DNA from: JAGQKC01 sp965223675
Lineage (GTDB): Bacteria; Nitrospirota; Nitrospiria; Nitrospirales; UBA8639
Length of the DNA stretch: 64,000 nt
Assembly (NCBI GenBank): GCA_965223675.1
Contig: OZ245013.1
Span: forward strand, 3,224,001-3,288,000
Direction: 5' to 3'
This document shows, piece by piece, positions 25,131-34,723 of this stretch. The translations under genes and the position numbers were made by a program. The first letter of the stretch is position 1. Each line of letters starts with the position of its first letter. A model generated the notes under the pieces. It was given only the letters and a program-made list of their open reading frames with translations. It had not been told where the DNA came from and did not search any database.

Positions 25131-26128
25131 ACAAGGATATGCTTTCGACGAGCACCAATATTCCTCAGACCGCGGAGAACTTTTTCTGCAATAGACTCGT
25201 GCGTACCCATCGTAAAAAATCCCATACCATGCTGCTGGCAGAAAGTTTCCACGGACTGGTGTCGATTATGAAATTGGCGACGATATTCTTTGACAAGATG
25301 CGATGATCGAGTATCAAGAACACCAAAATCAGTTCCATTCGTCACTCTGTAGACTCCGGGTACTGGAGGTTCGACCTCAAGTTGATCGTAGATCAACACA
25401 CAGACAACATCATGATGCCCACTTAACCGTATAAAATACGAAACGGTTTGAGTATTCATGTTTCGAAAATCACTAAGTACAAAGATAAGACTGCCAGGAC
25501 GAGCCGTTCGAGTCACCCTAGCTAAAGCCGACTCAAAAACAGATCGCTCACCATTTTTGTGTCGTTGAGTGTGCCGTACTTCTTGATGATGCCGAGTCAG
25601 CAAATCTAAAACCTGGAGGACTCCAGATTTTCCACCGCGCGGCCGTCGCTCTCCATGGCCTCGATCTGAAAACACGACAGCCCCAATCCGATCTCCTCGA
25701 TGGTGGGAAGCCCAAGCTAACAGACTTGCTGCTTTTGCAGCCACAACGGATTTAAACGCAACTTTTGTCCCGAACAGCATGGAACTTGTATAGTCGACAA
25801 CCAAAAACACCGGGCGTTCACGTTCCTCCCGAAAAATTTTTAGATGAGGAGCTCCTGTTCGTGCCGTGACGCGCCAATCCATATGCCTGACGTCATCACC
25901 AGCTTGATACCGACGAACTTCTTCAAAGTCGATTCCGCGCCCTTTAAACGGTGAACGCTCACCACCTGCCAAGAGTGAATGAACACCCCTCTTTGCACCA
26001 ACGCTTAAGGCCCTTATGGAATGACGGTCATGAATGAGTTCATCTAACTGAACCGTCGTTCCGAAGTCAGCCCGAGAAACAGGTGAAGAGCTAACAATTC
26101 TGGTTGTTTGATCAGGGAACGGCCACAC
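25115..26128 (-). CDS. DUF58 domain-containing protein
   Basis: About 337 aa from GTG 26128, which has GGAG ten bases upstream and overlaps moxR by 17 bases; ATG 26152 is an alternative, while the open frame back to 26257 lies inside moxR. GERSPFKGRGIDFEEVRRYQ and DDVRHMDWRVTARTG are the DUF58 core, followed by a degenerate VWA-like fold (FLVVDYTSSMLFG; LSDFRNMN). DUF58 proteins pair with MoxR AAA+ ATPases in all Bat operons. Likely cytosolic. Confidence 0.88.
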   Translation of the reverse strand: MWPFPDQTTRIVSSSPVSRADFGTTVQLDELIHDRHSIRALSVGAKRGVHSLLAGGERSPFKGRGIDFEEVRRYQAGDDVRHMDWRVTARTGAPHLKIFREERERPVFLVVDYTSSMLFGTKVAFKSVVAAKAASLLAWASHHRGDRIGAVVFSDRGHGERRPRGGKSGVLQVLDLLTRHHQEVRHTQRHKNGERSVFESALARVTRTARPGSLIFVLSDFRNMNTQTVSYFIRLSGHHDVVCVLIYDQLEVEPPVPGVYRVTNGTDFGVLDTRSSHLVKEYRRQFHNRHQSVETFCQQHGMGFFTMGTHESIAEKVLRGLRNIGARRKHILVGNGK

Positions 26129-27086
26129 GAGAAAGAATCTCCGTAATGACATGATCAGTGCTGATATTCTCCGCCTCAGCTTCAAACGACAATAAAATAC
26201 GATGGCGCAATACATCTGGAGTAATAGCTTGAATATCTTCGGGAGAAACATAATCACGACCAGCTAGCCACGCATGAGCTCTGGCACATCGCTCAATGCC
26301 AATCGTCGCGCGAGGACTCGCACCATACCTCACCCATCGTCCAATTTCTTCGCTATAGGGCGCGGGATCACGAGTCGCCATCACTAACTGCACGATATAT
26401 TCTTCGAGACTGCTGGCGAGATGGATGTTAAATAATTTTTGACGGGCAGCAAAAATAACTTTTTGAGGAATCGGCGGAAGCGTTTCTGGATTGTCTGTTG
26501 GTAACACCTGAGTTTGCTGGCGCACGAGTTGAGCAATCTTGCGCTCTGATTCCATATCAGGATATCCCACTCGTATATACATTAAGAACCGATCGAGCTG
26601 CGCTTCGGGAAGAGGGTAGGTTCCTTCCTGTTCGATCGGATTCTGGGTGGCCATGACCAAAAACAATTCAGGAAGGGGATAACTCTTACGCCCGATCGAC
26701 ACCTGACGCTCAGCCATCGCCTCAAGCAATGCTGCCTGCACTTTTGCCGGTGCTCGATTGATTTCGTCCGCTAGTAGGAGATTGTGAAAGACCGGACCCT
26801 GCTGAAATGTGAAAGAGCCATCTTGGGGGCGATAAATATCTGTCCCTGTGATGTCGGCTGGCAAGAGGTCAGGCGTGAATTGAACGCGGTGGAAGTCAGC
26901 TTCGATGCCAGAAGCTAAGGTTTTAATCGCAGTTGTCTTGGCGAGACCAGGAGCGCCTTCAACGAGAAGATGCCCGTCAGCCAACAACGCAATCAAAAGG
27001 CGAAGGATGAGACCTTCTTGCCCGATGACTTGCTGATTGAGGTGTGCCTGAAGCTGACAAATGCTTTCGTGTTCAAATCTCGACAT
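26112..27086 (-). CDS. MoxR family AAA+ ATPase
   Basis: The 324-aa protein has Walker A GAPGLAKT (near residue 44), Walker B LLLADEINRAPAK, sensor 1 ATQNPIEQEGTYPLPEAQLDRF, and the C-terminal lid domain with SPRATIGIERCARAHAW. MoxR ATPases are chaperones that assemble or activate metal- or VWA-containing complexes. It is the first gene of the 27.1-14.3 kb minus-strand run. Confidence 0.93.
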   Translation of the reverse strand: MSRFEHESICQLQAHLNQQVIGQEGLILRLLIALLADGHLLVEGAPGLAKTTAIKTLASGIEADFHRVQFTPDLLPADITGTDIYRPQDGSFTFQQGPVFHNLLLADEINRAPAKVQAALLEAMAERQVSIGRKSYPLPELFLVMATQNPIEQEGTYPLPEAQLDRFLMYIRVGYPDMESERKIAQLVRQQTQVLPTDNPETLPPIPQKVIFAARQKLFNIHLASSLEEYIVQLVMATRDPAPYSEEIGRWVRYGASPRATIGIERCARAHAWLAGRDYVSPEDIQAITPDVLRHRILLSFEAEAENISTDHVITEILSRVAVP

Positions 27087-27377
27087 GGGTCTTGATGTGA
27101 ACCTTGAAGAAGTTATGTTGTGTCAATATTGAGCTTAAACCCAGGACATCTCCGTAAATAACGGAGAACAACAAGCAGTTTAACACCCGTACACTTATCC
27201 AACATCATACCAGATAACACCTCTGTAAAAAGAGTCAAGAGACAACCCAGATACCTCTAGGTTTTGTTCTCTACGGATACTATGTTTTTTGTAATGATTT
27301 CCCTTTACAAAAGACCATTCTTAGCTGACAATACTGTATATGCGGTAAAAGGTTACAAACTATTTTTAGGAGGTCCC

Positions 27378-27533
27378 ATGGACACAGGCTATCCAGCACT
27401 CATCACGGAGCCGTTAGCTTCACCAGACCCCAAGACTCAAAAACCGGTAGCAGCCGTGAAGTCAAGCGAGACACAATCAGACGCTAGCTCGAAAGCAACG
27501 GGAACGCCAGAAACTCCGACGCCGGTACCATAG
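27378..27533 (+). CDS. Small hypothetical Pro/Thr/Ser-rich protein
   Basis: A 51-aa product from ATG 27378, immediately behind a very strong SD (AGGAGG, 27369-27374). The frame continues upstream to 27264 but the SD decides the start. The sequence is low-complexity (Pro, Thr, Ser, Ala, Lys), ends TPVP, and has no signal or helix. The strong SD argues for real translation. Function unknown. Confidence 0.55.
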   Translation: MDTGYPALITEPLASPDPKTQKPVAAVKSSETQSDASSKATGTPETPTPVP

Positions 27534-27697
27534 CCTTCCACAATCCGATTCCATTTCCAAGGGATCGCCGCATTCACTTCAAGGTGCAGTTACTACCTTC
27601 GCACCTTAAGCGTTGTATTCTCCTTACCCTTTTAGAATACATTCTCAAGTGTTTTTTTAATAGAAAGTTTATACATTTCCATATCAAAACTTACCTC

Positions 27698-27727
27698 TTG
27701 ACTTTTTTCAAAACCGACTTATCTATT
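27698..27727 (+). promoter_or_regulatory. Possible promoter of the Hsp20 gene
   Basis: TTGACT (27698-27703), an 18-base spacer and TCTATT (27722-27727) form a weak sigma-70-like promoter 67 bases before the gene. No CIRCE-type inverted repeat is visible, so HrcA control is not supported. Confidence 0.35.
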
Positions 27728-27793
27728 AAACAAGCCGGCACGATAAAAACATGAAACGCTGTTCGTTAATATAATTAAAAAAAGGAGGGTGCC

Positions 27794-28213
27794 ATGACAC
27801 TCACAACATATGCTCCATTTGATACGCAGATTGATCGATTATTCAATGACTCTCTTCGCGCGCTTGGGCGGGATATCCCCCATTGGACGCCTTCGAGTAA
27901 TGCGTGGGAAGATGCAGATACCTTTGGGATTGAACTCGCGCTGCCGGGTTGGAAGTCCGACCAAGTGAATGTTCAAGTAGACAAAGGAGTCTTAACGGTC
28001 GAAGGCAAACGAGAAGAAGTGAACGACAAGGACGAGAAATCGGAGCGGAAATACCATGTTCATGAAGTCGAAACCGCTTCTTTCAAGCGATCGTTCCGAC
28101 TCCCAACGAATCTTCAGTGGGATAAAGCCGACGCATCATTTACCAACGGAATTCTCACTATTGGGTTTCCCAAACGAGAAGATGCTAAGCCTAGGCAGAT
28201 TGCAGTCCGATAA
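27794..28213 (+). CDS. Hsp20/alpha-crystallin family small heat-shock protein
   Basis: The 139-aa chaperone has an alpha-crystallin domain (about 35-130) with WEDADTFGIELALPGWKSDQ, VNVQVDKGVLTVEGKRE, the FKRSFRLP strand and the A-x-x-x-n-G-I-L-T-I signature (ASFTNGILTIGFPK). The C-terminal R-Q-I-A-V matches the I-x-I/V oligomerisation motif. AAGGAGG lies 7 bases before the ATG. Such proteins hold unfolded proteins in the cytosol during stress. Confidence 0.93.
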   Translation: MTLTTYAPFDTQIDRLFNDSLRALGRDIPHWTPSSNAWEDADTFGIELALPGWKSDQVNVQVDKGVLTVEGKREEVNDKDEKSERKYHVHEVETASFKRSFRLPTNLQWDKADASFTNGILTIGFPKREDAKPRQIAVR

Positions 28214-28223
28214 CTCTCACCCT

Positions 28224-28256
28224 ATAGCAGGAGCCGCGTGACGTGGCTCCTGCTAT
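28224..28256 (+). terminator. Terminator-like hairpin after Hsp20
   Basis: ATAGCAGGAGCC (28224-28235) pairs perfectly with GGCTCCTGCTAT (28245-28256) across a 9-base loop. The T-tract is poor. It sits between the convergent Hsp20 and dienelactone hydrolase genes and may serve both strands. Confidence 0.6.
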
Positions 28257-28265
28257 TCCTAACAG

Positions 28266-29075
28266 TCAGCTTTTTCCAAACAATTCATCAAAAAAGATTT
28301 GCATATGTTTCCAAGAACGCTCGTCGGCGTTCTTATTGTATTTAAGCGCATCCATTCCCACTTTATCGGCTGCGGGATTGGTAAAACTGTGACGAGCGCC
28401 AGCGTAGATGACCATCTGCCAATCCAGTCCTGCTTTTTCTAAGGCATCTCGGAACTTTTGAATATGGTCCTCATTGAGAAACGGGTCTTCGTTTCCGTGG
28501 GCAATGAGGACTTTCGCATTTGTCGTGATCTGTTGTCCCTCGCTAGGCAAGGGTAAGGCTCCGTGAAAACTCACGACGCCGTTCACCGGAGCTCCACTGT
28601 AAGCTAATTGGGTGACTGTAGCTCCACCAAAACAATATCCGATGGCCGCAATTTTTTGGACATCGACCATTTCCTGTTTTTGAAGAACCTTCAGGCCTTC
28701 CATGGCACGGGCTTGCCAGGTCTTCACATTCGCCGTCGTTTTATTCATCCACTCCCCAGCTTGTTTCGGATGATCGGTCACCTTGCCTTTTCCATACATA
28801 TCCACGGCAAACGCCACATAGCCCATTGCCGCCAATTGTTTCGCTCGCGTTTGTGCATACTCATTGAGGCCCCACCATTCATGCACGACCAGAATACCTG
28901 GGCGTTTGCCTTTTATCGCATCATCCCAAGCCAGATACCCTTCTAGCTGAACCTCTCCATGCACATAGGGAACGTTTTTGGTGAGAATCTTTGCCGCCAC
29001 GTTTTCCAGTGGAAGAAATAGTCCTACGATTCCTATAATGAAACACACAGCGATGGATTTTTGATTATTTTTCAT
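28266..29075 (-). CDS. Dienelactone hydrolase family protein, exported
   Basis: The 269-aa alpha/beta hydrolase has an N-terminal signal peptide (about residues 1-28, ending VAA-K). The catalytic set of the family is visible: Cys in GYCFGGATV near residue 148, Asp in GNEDPFLN near 210, and His in GARHSF near 236, with the oxyanion-side VHEWWGLNE. Family members hydrolyse dienelactones or other small esters. Periplasmic location is inferred. Confidence 0.88.
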   Translation of the reverse strand: MKNNQKSIAVCFIIGIVGLFLPLENVAAKILTKNVPYVHGEVQLEGYLAWDDAIKGKRPGILVVHEWWGLNEYAQTRAKQLAAMGYVAFAVDMYGKGKVTDHPKQAGEWMNKTTANVKTWQARAMEGLKVLQKQEMVDVQKIAAIGYCFGGATVTQLAYSGAPVNGVVSFHGALPLPSEGQQITTNAKVLIAHGNEDPFLNEDHIQKFRDALEKAGLDWQMVIYAGARHSFTNPAADKVGMDALKYNKNADERSWKHMQIFFDELFGKS

Positions 29076-29182
29076 ACCGAACCCCTTATGGTGTGGTGTA
29101 GGTGACAGACGAGTTTACTCGTTCTATGTTATATCAGCGTCATACCGTACCAAGACCATTAATCTGCAGCAAGGAGAGCCGT

Positions 29183-30460
29183 ATGAACAATAGCGATCAA
29201 CCTGCAGACACAAAGCCCTTTCCTCGTCCTCGGCCCACTGTTCAATCTAAATTAGAGTCACCTTTGGCCCGTCGGACGTTTCTTGTAACAGCTTCCTCTG
29301 CTCTCGGTGCTGCTGCCGCGCAGATTCTCTTTCCATCAGTTTCAGCAACTGCCGCCCCTGCTCCCACTGATCCCACTCGCACCCCTGGCGCTCCACCTTC
29401 ACCCTATGGGACCAGGGCCGCATTTGAACGGGCTCAACGTTTATCCTCTTCCACAAAATCACTCACGCCCTTACAGCATTTATCTGGGATCATCACACCA
29501 TCGTCTCTTCATTTTGAACGGCATCACAACGGCGTTCCTCTTATTGATCCTCAAAGACATCGTCTGTTGGTTCATGGCATGGTGCGTCAACCCATGATGT
29601 TTACCGTAGAAGAACTCAAACGATTTCCTTCCCAATCTCGTCTGGTTTTTATTGAATGTTCAGGAAATTCCGGAAAGGAATGGACAGGGCCGAAAGGGAA
29701 AACAGTTCAAGACACCCACGGGCTCACGAGCACAAGCGAATGGACCGGCGTGGCCTTGTCTACGGTTCTTCGAGAAGCCGGCATTCAGCCAGAGGCCAAA
29801 TGGGTCTTGGCTGAAGGCAGTGATGCAGCGTCGCTGACTCGTAGTTTACCTCTGGCGTCAGTCCTTAATGACGCACTGCTTTGTTATGCTCAAAATGGTG
29901 AACCCTTACGACCTGAGCAAGGCTATCCCTTACGGCTTGTCATTCCCGGATGGGAAGGCAATACCTGTATCAAGTGGCTGCGTCGTCTCAAGCTCCTGGC
30001 AAGTCCAGCGATGACTCGTGAAGAAACATCAAAATACACAGACCTCATGCCTGATGGTATCGCTCGTCAATTTACCTTTGAAATGGAAGCCAAATCGGTC
30101 ATCACCTCTCCATCTGGTGGTCAACAATTAGATGAACCGGGATTTGTCGAAATTCGAGGACTGGCCTGGAGCGGACGCGGACGGATTGTGCAGGTAGACG
30201 TCAGTACAGACAGTGGAAAGTCATGGCAAACGGCTGAATTGCAAGAACCCATTCTTCCGATGTGCCATACGCGATTCCGGTTTGGTTGGCAGTGGAATGG
30301 TCAAGAAGCCATCCTTCAAAGTCGTTGTCAAGATGAAACAGGATATAGGCAACCTACACGAACTGACCTTGTTGCCGTTCGTGGTATGAATTCCTACTAT
30401 CACAACAATGCCATTCAAAGTTGGAAAATCACAAAGAAAGGGCATGTTGAAAATGTTTAG
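29183..30460 (+). CDS. soxC: SoxC-like molybdenum sulfur/sulfite dehydrogenase subunit
   Basis: The 425-aa protein starts at ATG 29183 (AAGGAG upstream; the frame to 29102 lacks support). It has a Tat signal with the twin arginine in ARRTFLVTASS, a sulfite-oxidase Moco domain (HGMVRQPMMFTVEELKRFPS; FIECSGNSG with the molybdenum-ligand Cys; VIPGWEGNTCIKWLRRLKL) and a dimerisation domain (IRGLAWSGRGRIVQVDVSTD). With SoxD it oxidises sulfane or sulfite sulfur in the periplasm. The soxD gene overlaps it. No soxXYZAB genes are in the window. Confidence 0.9.
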   Translation: MNNSDQPADTKPFPRPRPTVQSKLESPLARRTFLVTASSALGAAAAQILFPSVSATAAPAPTDPTRTPGAPPSPYGTRAAFERAQRLSSSTKSLTPLQHLSGIITPSSLHFERHHNGVPLIDPQRHRLLVHGMVRQPMMFTVEELKRFPSQSRLVFIECSGNSGKEWTGPKGKTVQDTHGLTSTSEWTGVALSTVLREAGIQPEAKWVLAEGSDAASLTRSLPLASVLNDALLCYAQNGEPLRPEQGYPLRLVIPGWEGNTCIKWLRRLKLLASPAMTREETSKYTDLMPDGIARQFTFEMEAKSVITSPSGGQQLDEPGFVEIRGLAWSGRGRIVQVDVSTDSGKSWQTAELQEPILPMCHTRFRFGWQWNGQEAILQSRCQDETGYRQPTRTDLVAVRGMNSYYHNNAIQSWKITKKGHVENV

Positions 30461-31034
30461 GTCTAGCGCTTGGCCTCTGCTTAGAAATTGGATGTTTGCC
30501 ATGGCAGTTCTCGCGACCTGGTTCAGCCAACCTGTCAAGGCAGAATCAGTCCAACACGAATCCTATGGCATTGGACACCCTGCAACTCAAGCAGAGATTG
30601 ACGCTTGGAATATTGACATTGTTCCGAATGGTGATGGTCTTCCACCAGGCAAAGGAACCGTGGAGGACGGAGCAAAAATCTACGCAACCACCTGTGCATC
30701 ATGTCATGGAGCGACAGGAACGGAAGGCCCTATGGCGATACTTGTTGGCGGCCAAGATACATTACACACCGATCACCCAGTAAAGACTGTCGGAAGCTAC
30801 TGGCCTTTCGCAACAACGTTGTTCGACTACATTTACCGAGCCATGCCGTTTACAGCGCCGCAGTCCCTATCATCTGATGAAGTCTATGCTGTCGTGGCCT
30901 GGATTTTGTTTCAGAACGGGATCATCGAAAAATCTTCTATTCTAGATGTCAACACTCTCCCAAACATTACGATGCCAAATCACGGCGGCTTTATCCTAGA
31001 TCCTCGACCTGATGTTTCAAAGAAGGACAACTAA
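30453..31034 (+). CDS. soxD: SoxD-like c-type cytochrome
   Basis: About 193 aa from ATG 30453, which overlaps the soxC stop and has AAAGGG 10 bases upstream; ATG 30444 is also possible. A signal peptide is followed by YGIGHPATQAEIDAWNIDI and DGLPPGKGTV, the standard SoxD N-terminus, then one haem site CASCH (near residue 78) and a Met ligand candidate in RAMPFTAPQSLS. It passes electrons from SoxC to the respiratory chain. SoxD of Paracoccus is a dihaem protein; this is the shorter monohaem type. Confidence 0.88.
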   Translation: MFRSSAWPLLRNWMFAMAVLATWFSQPVKAESVQHESYGIGHPATQAEIDAWNIDIVPNGDGLPPGKGTVEDGAKIYATTCASCHGATGTEGPMAILVGGQDTLHTDHPVKTVGSYWPFATTLFDYIYRAMPFTAPQSLSSDEVYAVVAWILFQNGIIEKSSILDVNTLPNITMPNHGGFILDPRPDVSKKDN

Positions 31035-31077
31035 AGGAGGATATTCTGACAGGTGTGAATGCGCAGCAGTAGAAATG

Positions 31078-31108
31078 ACGTTCCTCGCCTTACAAAGGGG
31101 AGGAACGT
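31078..31108 (+). terminator. Hairpin after soxCD
   Basis: ACGTTCCTC (31078-31086) pairs with GAGGAACGT (31100-31108) 44 bases after the soxD stop. No T-run follows; a terminator or mRNA-stabilising stem is likely. Confidence 0.45.
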
Positions 31109-31171
31109 AAGATATCGATCTTCAAAAAGGATGAAAGCGTAGGCTTACCCACATAAAACACTGAAGAATCC

Positions 31172-32670
31172 ATGAAGCGATTACTTACTATCTTTATTGG
31201 CATGCTTGGTCTGATAGCAAATCCTGCTCTTTCTGTTTCATCCAATACTACTGAAGAAAAGGTCCCGTCTACTGCTGGTCTGGGAGTCATTGAATTCCCT
31301 ACATCGGGAACCCCCGAAGCTCAACCGTGGTTTCATCGCGGAGTGCTGCTGCTTCATAATTTTCAATATGATGATGCAAAAGAAGCCTTCCGTCAGGCAC
31401 AGCAGCTCGACCCTGCCTTTACGATGGCCTATTGGGGTGAGGCGATGACCGAGAATCATCCACTCTGGGGCGAACAGAATCTTAACGAAGCTCGTGCAAT
31501 CCTTCATCGTCTCGCTCCTAACCCTGACAGGCGATTAGCTAGAGCTCAGACAACACGGGAACAACTCTATCTTCGAGCCATTGAAGCTTTATACGGTGAG
31601 GGAAGTAAACAGGCACGCGACCAGGCCTATGTCTCAGCTATGCGCCAGTTAACAGAGAAGTTTCCAGATGATCTCGAAGCGGCCACCTTTTATGCCTTGG
31701 CTATTCTCGGAAGTGCTCAAGGCGAACGGGATACTGCTACCTATATGAGAGCCGCGGCTATTGCAGAAGAAGTCTTTCAGAAAAATCCCCGACATCCTGG
31801 AGCTGTACATTATCTCATTCATTCCTACGATGACCCGATTCATGCTCCATTAGGGCTGCGCGCCGCACGTGTATATTCATCGCTAGCCCCGGCTGCATCT
31901 CACGCACAGCATATGCCCTCTCACATTTTTATGGCATTGGGAATGTGGGAGGAGGTGATCGCAGCCAACGAAGCGGCATGGGCTTCTAGCGAAGCGCGCA
32001 TTAAACGAAAAGGGCTAACGACCGCAGCTAGACCATATCATACGTTGAAATGGCTTATGTACGCCTACCTGCAAGCTAACCAAATGAAAGAAGCCCAACA
32101 ATCATTACATCTGATTGAACAAGATGCACAAGAATCTCAATCTCAGTATGCCAGAGGCTACCACGCGGCCATGAAAGCCATGTACATCGTGGAGACTGAG
32201 CAATGGGATACTAGTCGCCTGAACGAAGATCGGTCAGGTCTTCAATTTTCTTCTGCTGTCAGCGAGCTTTTTGCGATTGGAATGAGTGCGGTTCACACTG
32301 ATAACCTTCCATCGCCAAAGACGTCCTCACGCGATTGAACCGTCGAATTGATCCGCAGGGCTCAACGTCTCTCTCGCGGGACGGTGTTGCAGGACTCAGC
32401 ATGGCAAAAGAACTCGAAGCCTTGATTCTGCTTGAAGAATCGAAACCCCAAAAAGCTCTTTCAGTTCTGCAAGAAGCCACGGATCTGGAAGATAGTCTGA
32501 CTTTCGATTATGGCCCGCCAATCCCCATCAAACCAACTCATGAGTTGTTGGGAGAAGTATTCTTTCACTTGAATCAACCTGAACAGGCCAGAGCAGAATT
32601 TGAACTTGCGTTGAAACGCGCACCCAAACGCAGATTGTCTTTAAGAGGATTGAATAGATTGGAAAATTGA
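31172..32670 (+). pseudogene. TPR-repeat exported protein with one frameshift
   Basis: Two frames form one protein. The first (31172-32338, 388 aa) has a signal peptide (to about residue 20), a TPR pair (WFHRGVLLLHNFQYDDAKEA, FRQAQQLDPAFTMAYWGEAM) and the family core HPGAVHYLIHSYDDPIHAPL with AASHAQHMPSHIF. The second runs on as SIAKDVLTRLNRRIDPQGST and later ALKRAPKRRLSLRGL, ending in another TPR. The frame changes near 32303 (AACCTTCCATC), where one base seems missing. The join restores the expected ~500-aa length. It could be a true mutation or a sequencing error. The His-rich motif suggests a metal or haem role, unproven. Confidence 0.75.
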
Positions 32671-32678
32671 ATCATCGT

Positions 32679-34400
32679 CTATGTTTTCAATTCCATCGAA
32701 ACCAACAAGATCTTCTTTTTCGGCCTTGGAAATTCTCGTAAAATAACAGATGAAAACCCAGGAGCCGGATTAACGATTTTTCGATACTGCTGTTCGGTCA
32801 TGAGAATAATTAACCTGCCATCTGTTTCGACTTTTTTTCGTAAGGCTTCTAACGCTTCTCGGTCGCTTAGTCCTCCTCCAACGATGGCAGCACCTTTGTG
32901 AACATGCTGCCAATAGTAGAGATCTTCATCGCTCCGCCAATCCCAGTGCTGAAAAGTCCGGATAGGATCGCGTGGATCCTTCAAGGACGATTGCACTTCC
33001 GTCATCAGGAGTTTTGGTGATGCGACAGCATTTATCCCTGGTACGATAAACATCACAATACAGATCATCAGGCCTACCGCTAATGCGCCCACCATCTTCA
33101 AAGCGACCTCTCGCTTTGCCTTGATGACGGAATACATTAGGACCCCAGCTCCAAACACCATCACAATTTGATACATCAATGGAAATGCGTCTGAAGGTAC
33201 ATTCCACTTTTTACCTAAAAGGCTTGGAGCAAGAAAAACCAAGGCCATGCACACAAGACTCAAGAGCCCAAGCATCATTTGAAATAATCTCGATTTTTCG
33301 ATTTTGAGATCTTCGTTTTCAAACACCCGGTGATACATATACCCTATCACTACGGCTACTCCCGGAATCATGGGCATCAGGTATCGTTCATGTTTTTCTG
33401 GAAACAATGAAAATGCGAGGAAGTACCCGACGACCCAACAGAGAATCAAGGTTTCTCTCGGATAGTGCTGCAAGGGTTTCTGCTTGAAGAGAACGAGCAA
33501 CCCAGAGGGCAGCAGCACCGACCACGGGAAAAAGTCAAACCAAATGACAAAGGCATACCAAATAATCGGACGTTTCCCCAAATAGGCATCCAATGCCGTT
33601 CCTTGCGCATCTCCTGCAAGTTTGGTCATTCTCTGGAGATTTTCCTTCAACACGTAATGCTGAACAAACTCTTGTCCCAAGTAGGCGTAGTACGATCCAA
33701 GAAGTCCCCAAAAAACCAGCACTCCTGCCCAAAAGGAAAATGTTTTAAGAGGAGTGGCATCCCTACGCACCAATAGAACTACCAAAAATAGCAAGACCGG
33801 CATCGCAAACGCGTGGAGATTTTTCACCATCGCACCAAACGCGAGTGCCGTAAATCCTATGACATACCACCAAGGAGTTCCTTTCTGGAAATAGGCACGG
33901 ACTAATCCCAAGAGGCCCAGGGTCATACAGAACGTCAGCACAGGATCGATAATGGCCATTTGTCCAAACCACAGAGACACATAACTCGTGAGAACCACTA
34001 ACGCAGCCCAGAATCCAGCCGTTCTTGAGAATAATGTTTTTCCTAACCAATACGTGACACCCACCGTACCTAAACTCAAGAGCGCAGACGGAAGCCGCAG
34101 TGCCATTTCGCCCCAACCAAACAATTTCACAGAGAGTGCTTGAAGCCAGAAAAACATTGGAGGTTTATTAAAGTACGGCTGGCCATGCAAGTTGAGGTGA
34201 ACATATTCGCCAGTGCGAACCATTGTTTCAGTCACAGCAGCGTATAGACCTTCCGTCACGCCAAACAGAGAAATAGGCAAATTATAAAAAAAGGCAAACA
34301 AGCTCATTGTTCCAAGGATAAGCCAGTGTCCAGTTCCTGTCTGACTGAATGAGGTAATAAAATCGTTGTTGTAGAGCTTCATCCTTCTGTCATTTTGCAT
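32679..34400 (-). CDS. ArnT-like/PMT-family membrane glycosyltransferase
   Basis: The 573-aa protein has about 11-12 transmembrane helices and a GT39/GT83 N-terminal signature: an acidic loop after the first helix (GVTEGLYAAVTETMVRTGEY), HGQPYFNKPPMFFWLQAL, and GWGEMALRLPSALLSLG. The C-terminal ~130 residues are a soluble periplasmic domain. These enzymes move sugars from polyprenyl-phosphate donors to lipid A, protein or other acceptors; the acceptor here is unknown. The first M (34400) or M7 may be used. Confidence 0.88.
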   Translation of the reverse strand: MQNDRRMKLYNNDFITSFSQTGTGHWLILGTMSLFAFFYNLPISLFGVTEGLYAAVTETMVRTGEYVHLNLHGQPYFNKPPMFFWLQALSVKLFGWGEMALRLPSALLSLGTVGVTYWLGKTLFSRTAGFWAALVVLTSYVSLWFGQMAIIDPVLTFCMTLGLLGLVRAYFQKGTPWWYVIGFTALAFGAMVKNLHAFAMPVLLFLVVLLVRRDATPLKTFSFWAGVLVFWGLLGSYYAYLGQEFVQHYVLKENLQRMTKLAGDAQGTALDAYLGKRPIIWYAFVIWFDFFPWSVLLPSGLLVLFKQKPLQHYPRETLILCWVVGYFLAFSLFPEKHERYLMPMIPGVAVVIGYMYHRVFENEDLKIEKSRLFQMMLGLLSLVCMALVFLAPSLLGKKWNVPSDAFPLMYQIVMVFGAGVLMYSVIKAKREVALKMVGALAVGLMICIVMFIVPGINAVASPKLLMTEVQSSLKDPRDPIRTFQHWDWRSDEDLYYWQHVHKGAAIVGGGLSDREALEALRKKVETDGRLIILMTEQQYRKIVNPAPGFSSVILREFPRPKKKILLVSMELKT

Positions 34401-34721
34401 TTCTAGTTTTCAACTCCAACAAGAAAATATTCTTGTTGGAGTAGTGTTGATTACGCATTTCCTTTCAAAACGTGATTGCAACAAACTTGCGTTAAGCAAC
34501 AGTCATTAGCTTGGATGGATCAAGAGGAGTATTGTAGCGGGAGGATGCTCAGTTTGGGAGTCTTATTTTAGAAGTTGTACCCCATGAAACTATAGTGGCA
34601 TTTAGTTGATCATGACTCTGTTGTCCATGCGCTTCATCAATATGCTGGATGAATGGACTACTATCCGAACATGACTGGTCTAGAGAACTTGGTTGTTATG
34701 TCAATCCATTCTTGGATACGT
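34401..34721. other. Intergenic region with a perfect 13-bp hairpin upstream of the glycosyltransferase
   Basis: ACTCCAACAAGAA (34413-34425) and TTCTTGTTGGAGT (34430-34442) form a perfect stem with a 4-base loop. On the minus strand the stem lies just before the glycosyltransferase start and includes its only SD-like GGAG. The rest of the region shows no gene. Confidence 0.5.
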
Positions 34722-34723
34722 TA

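Noticed and set aside
27264..27377. Upstream extension of the 51-aa protein
   Set aside because: The strong AGGAGG at 27369-27374 fixes the start at 27378.
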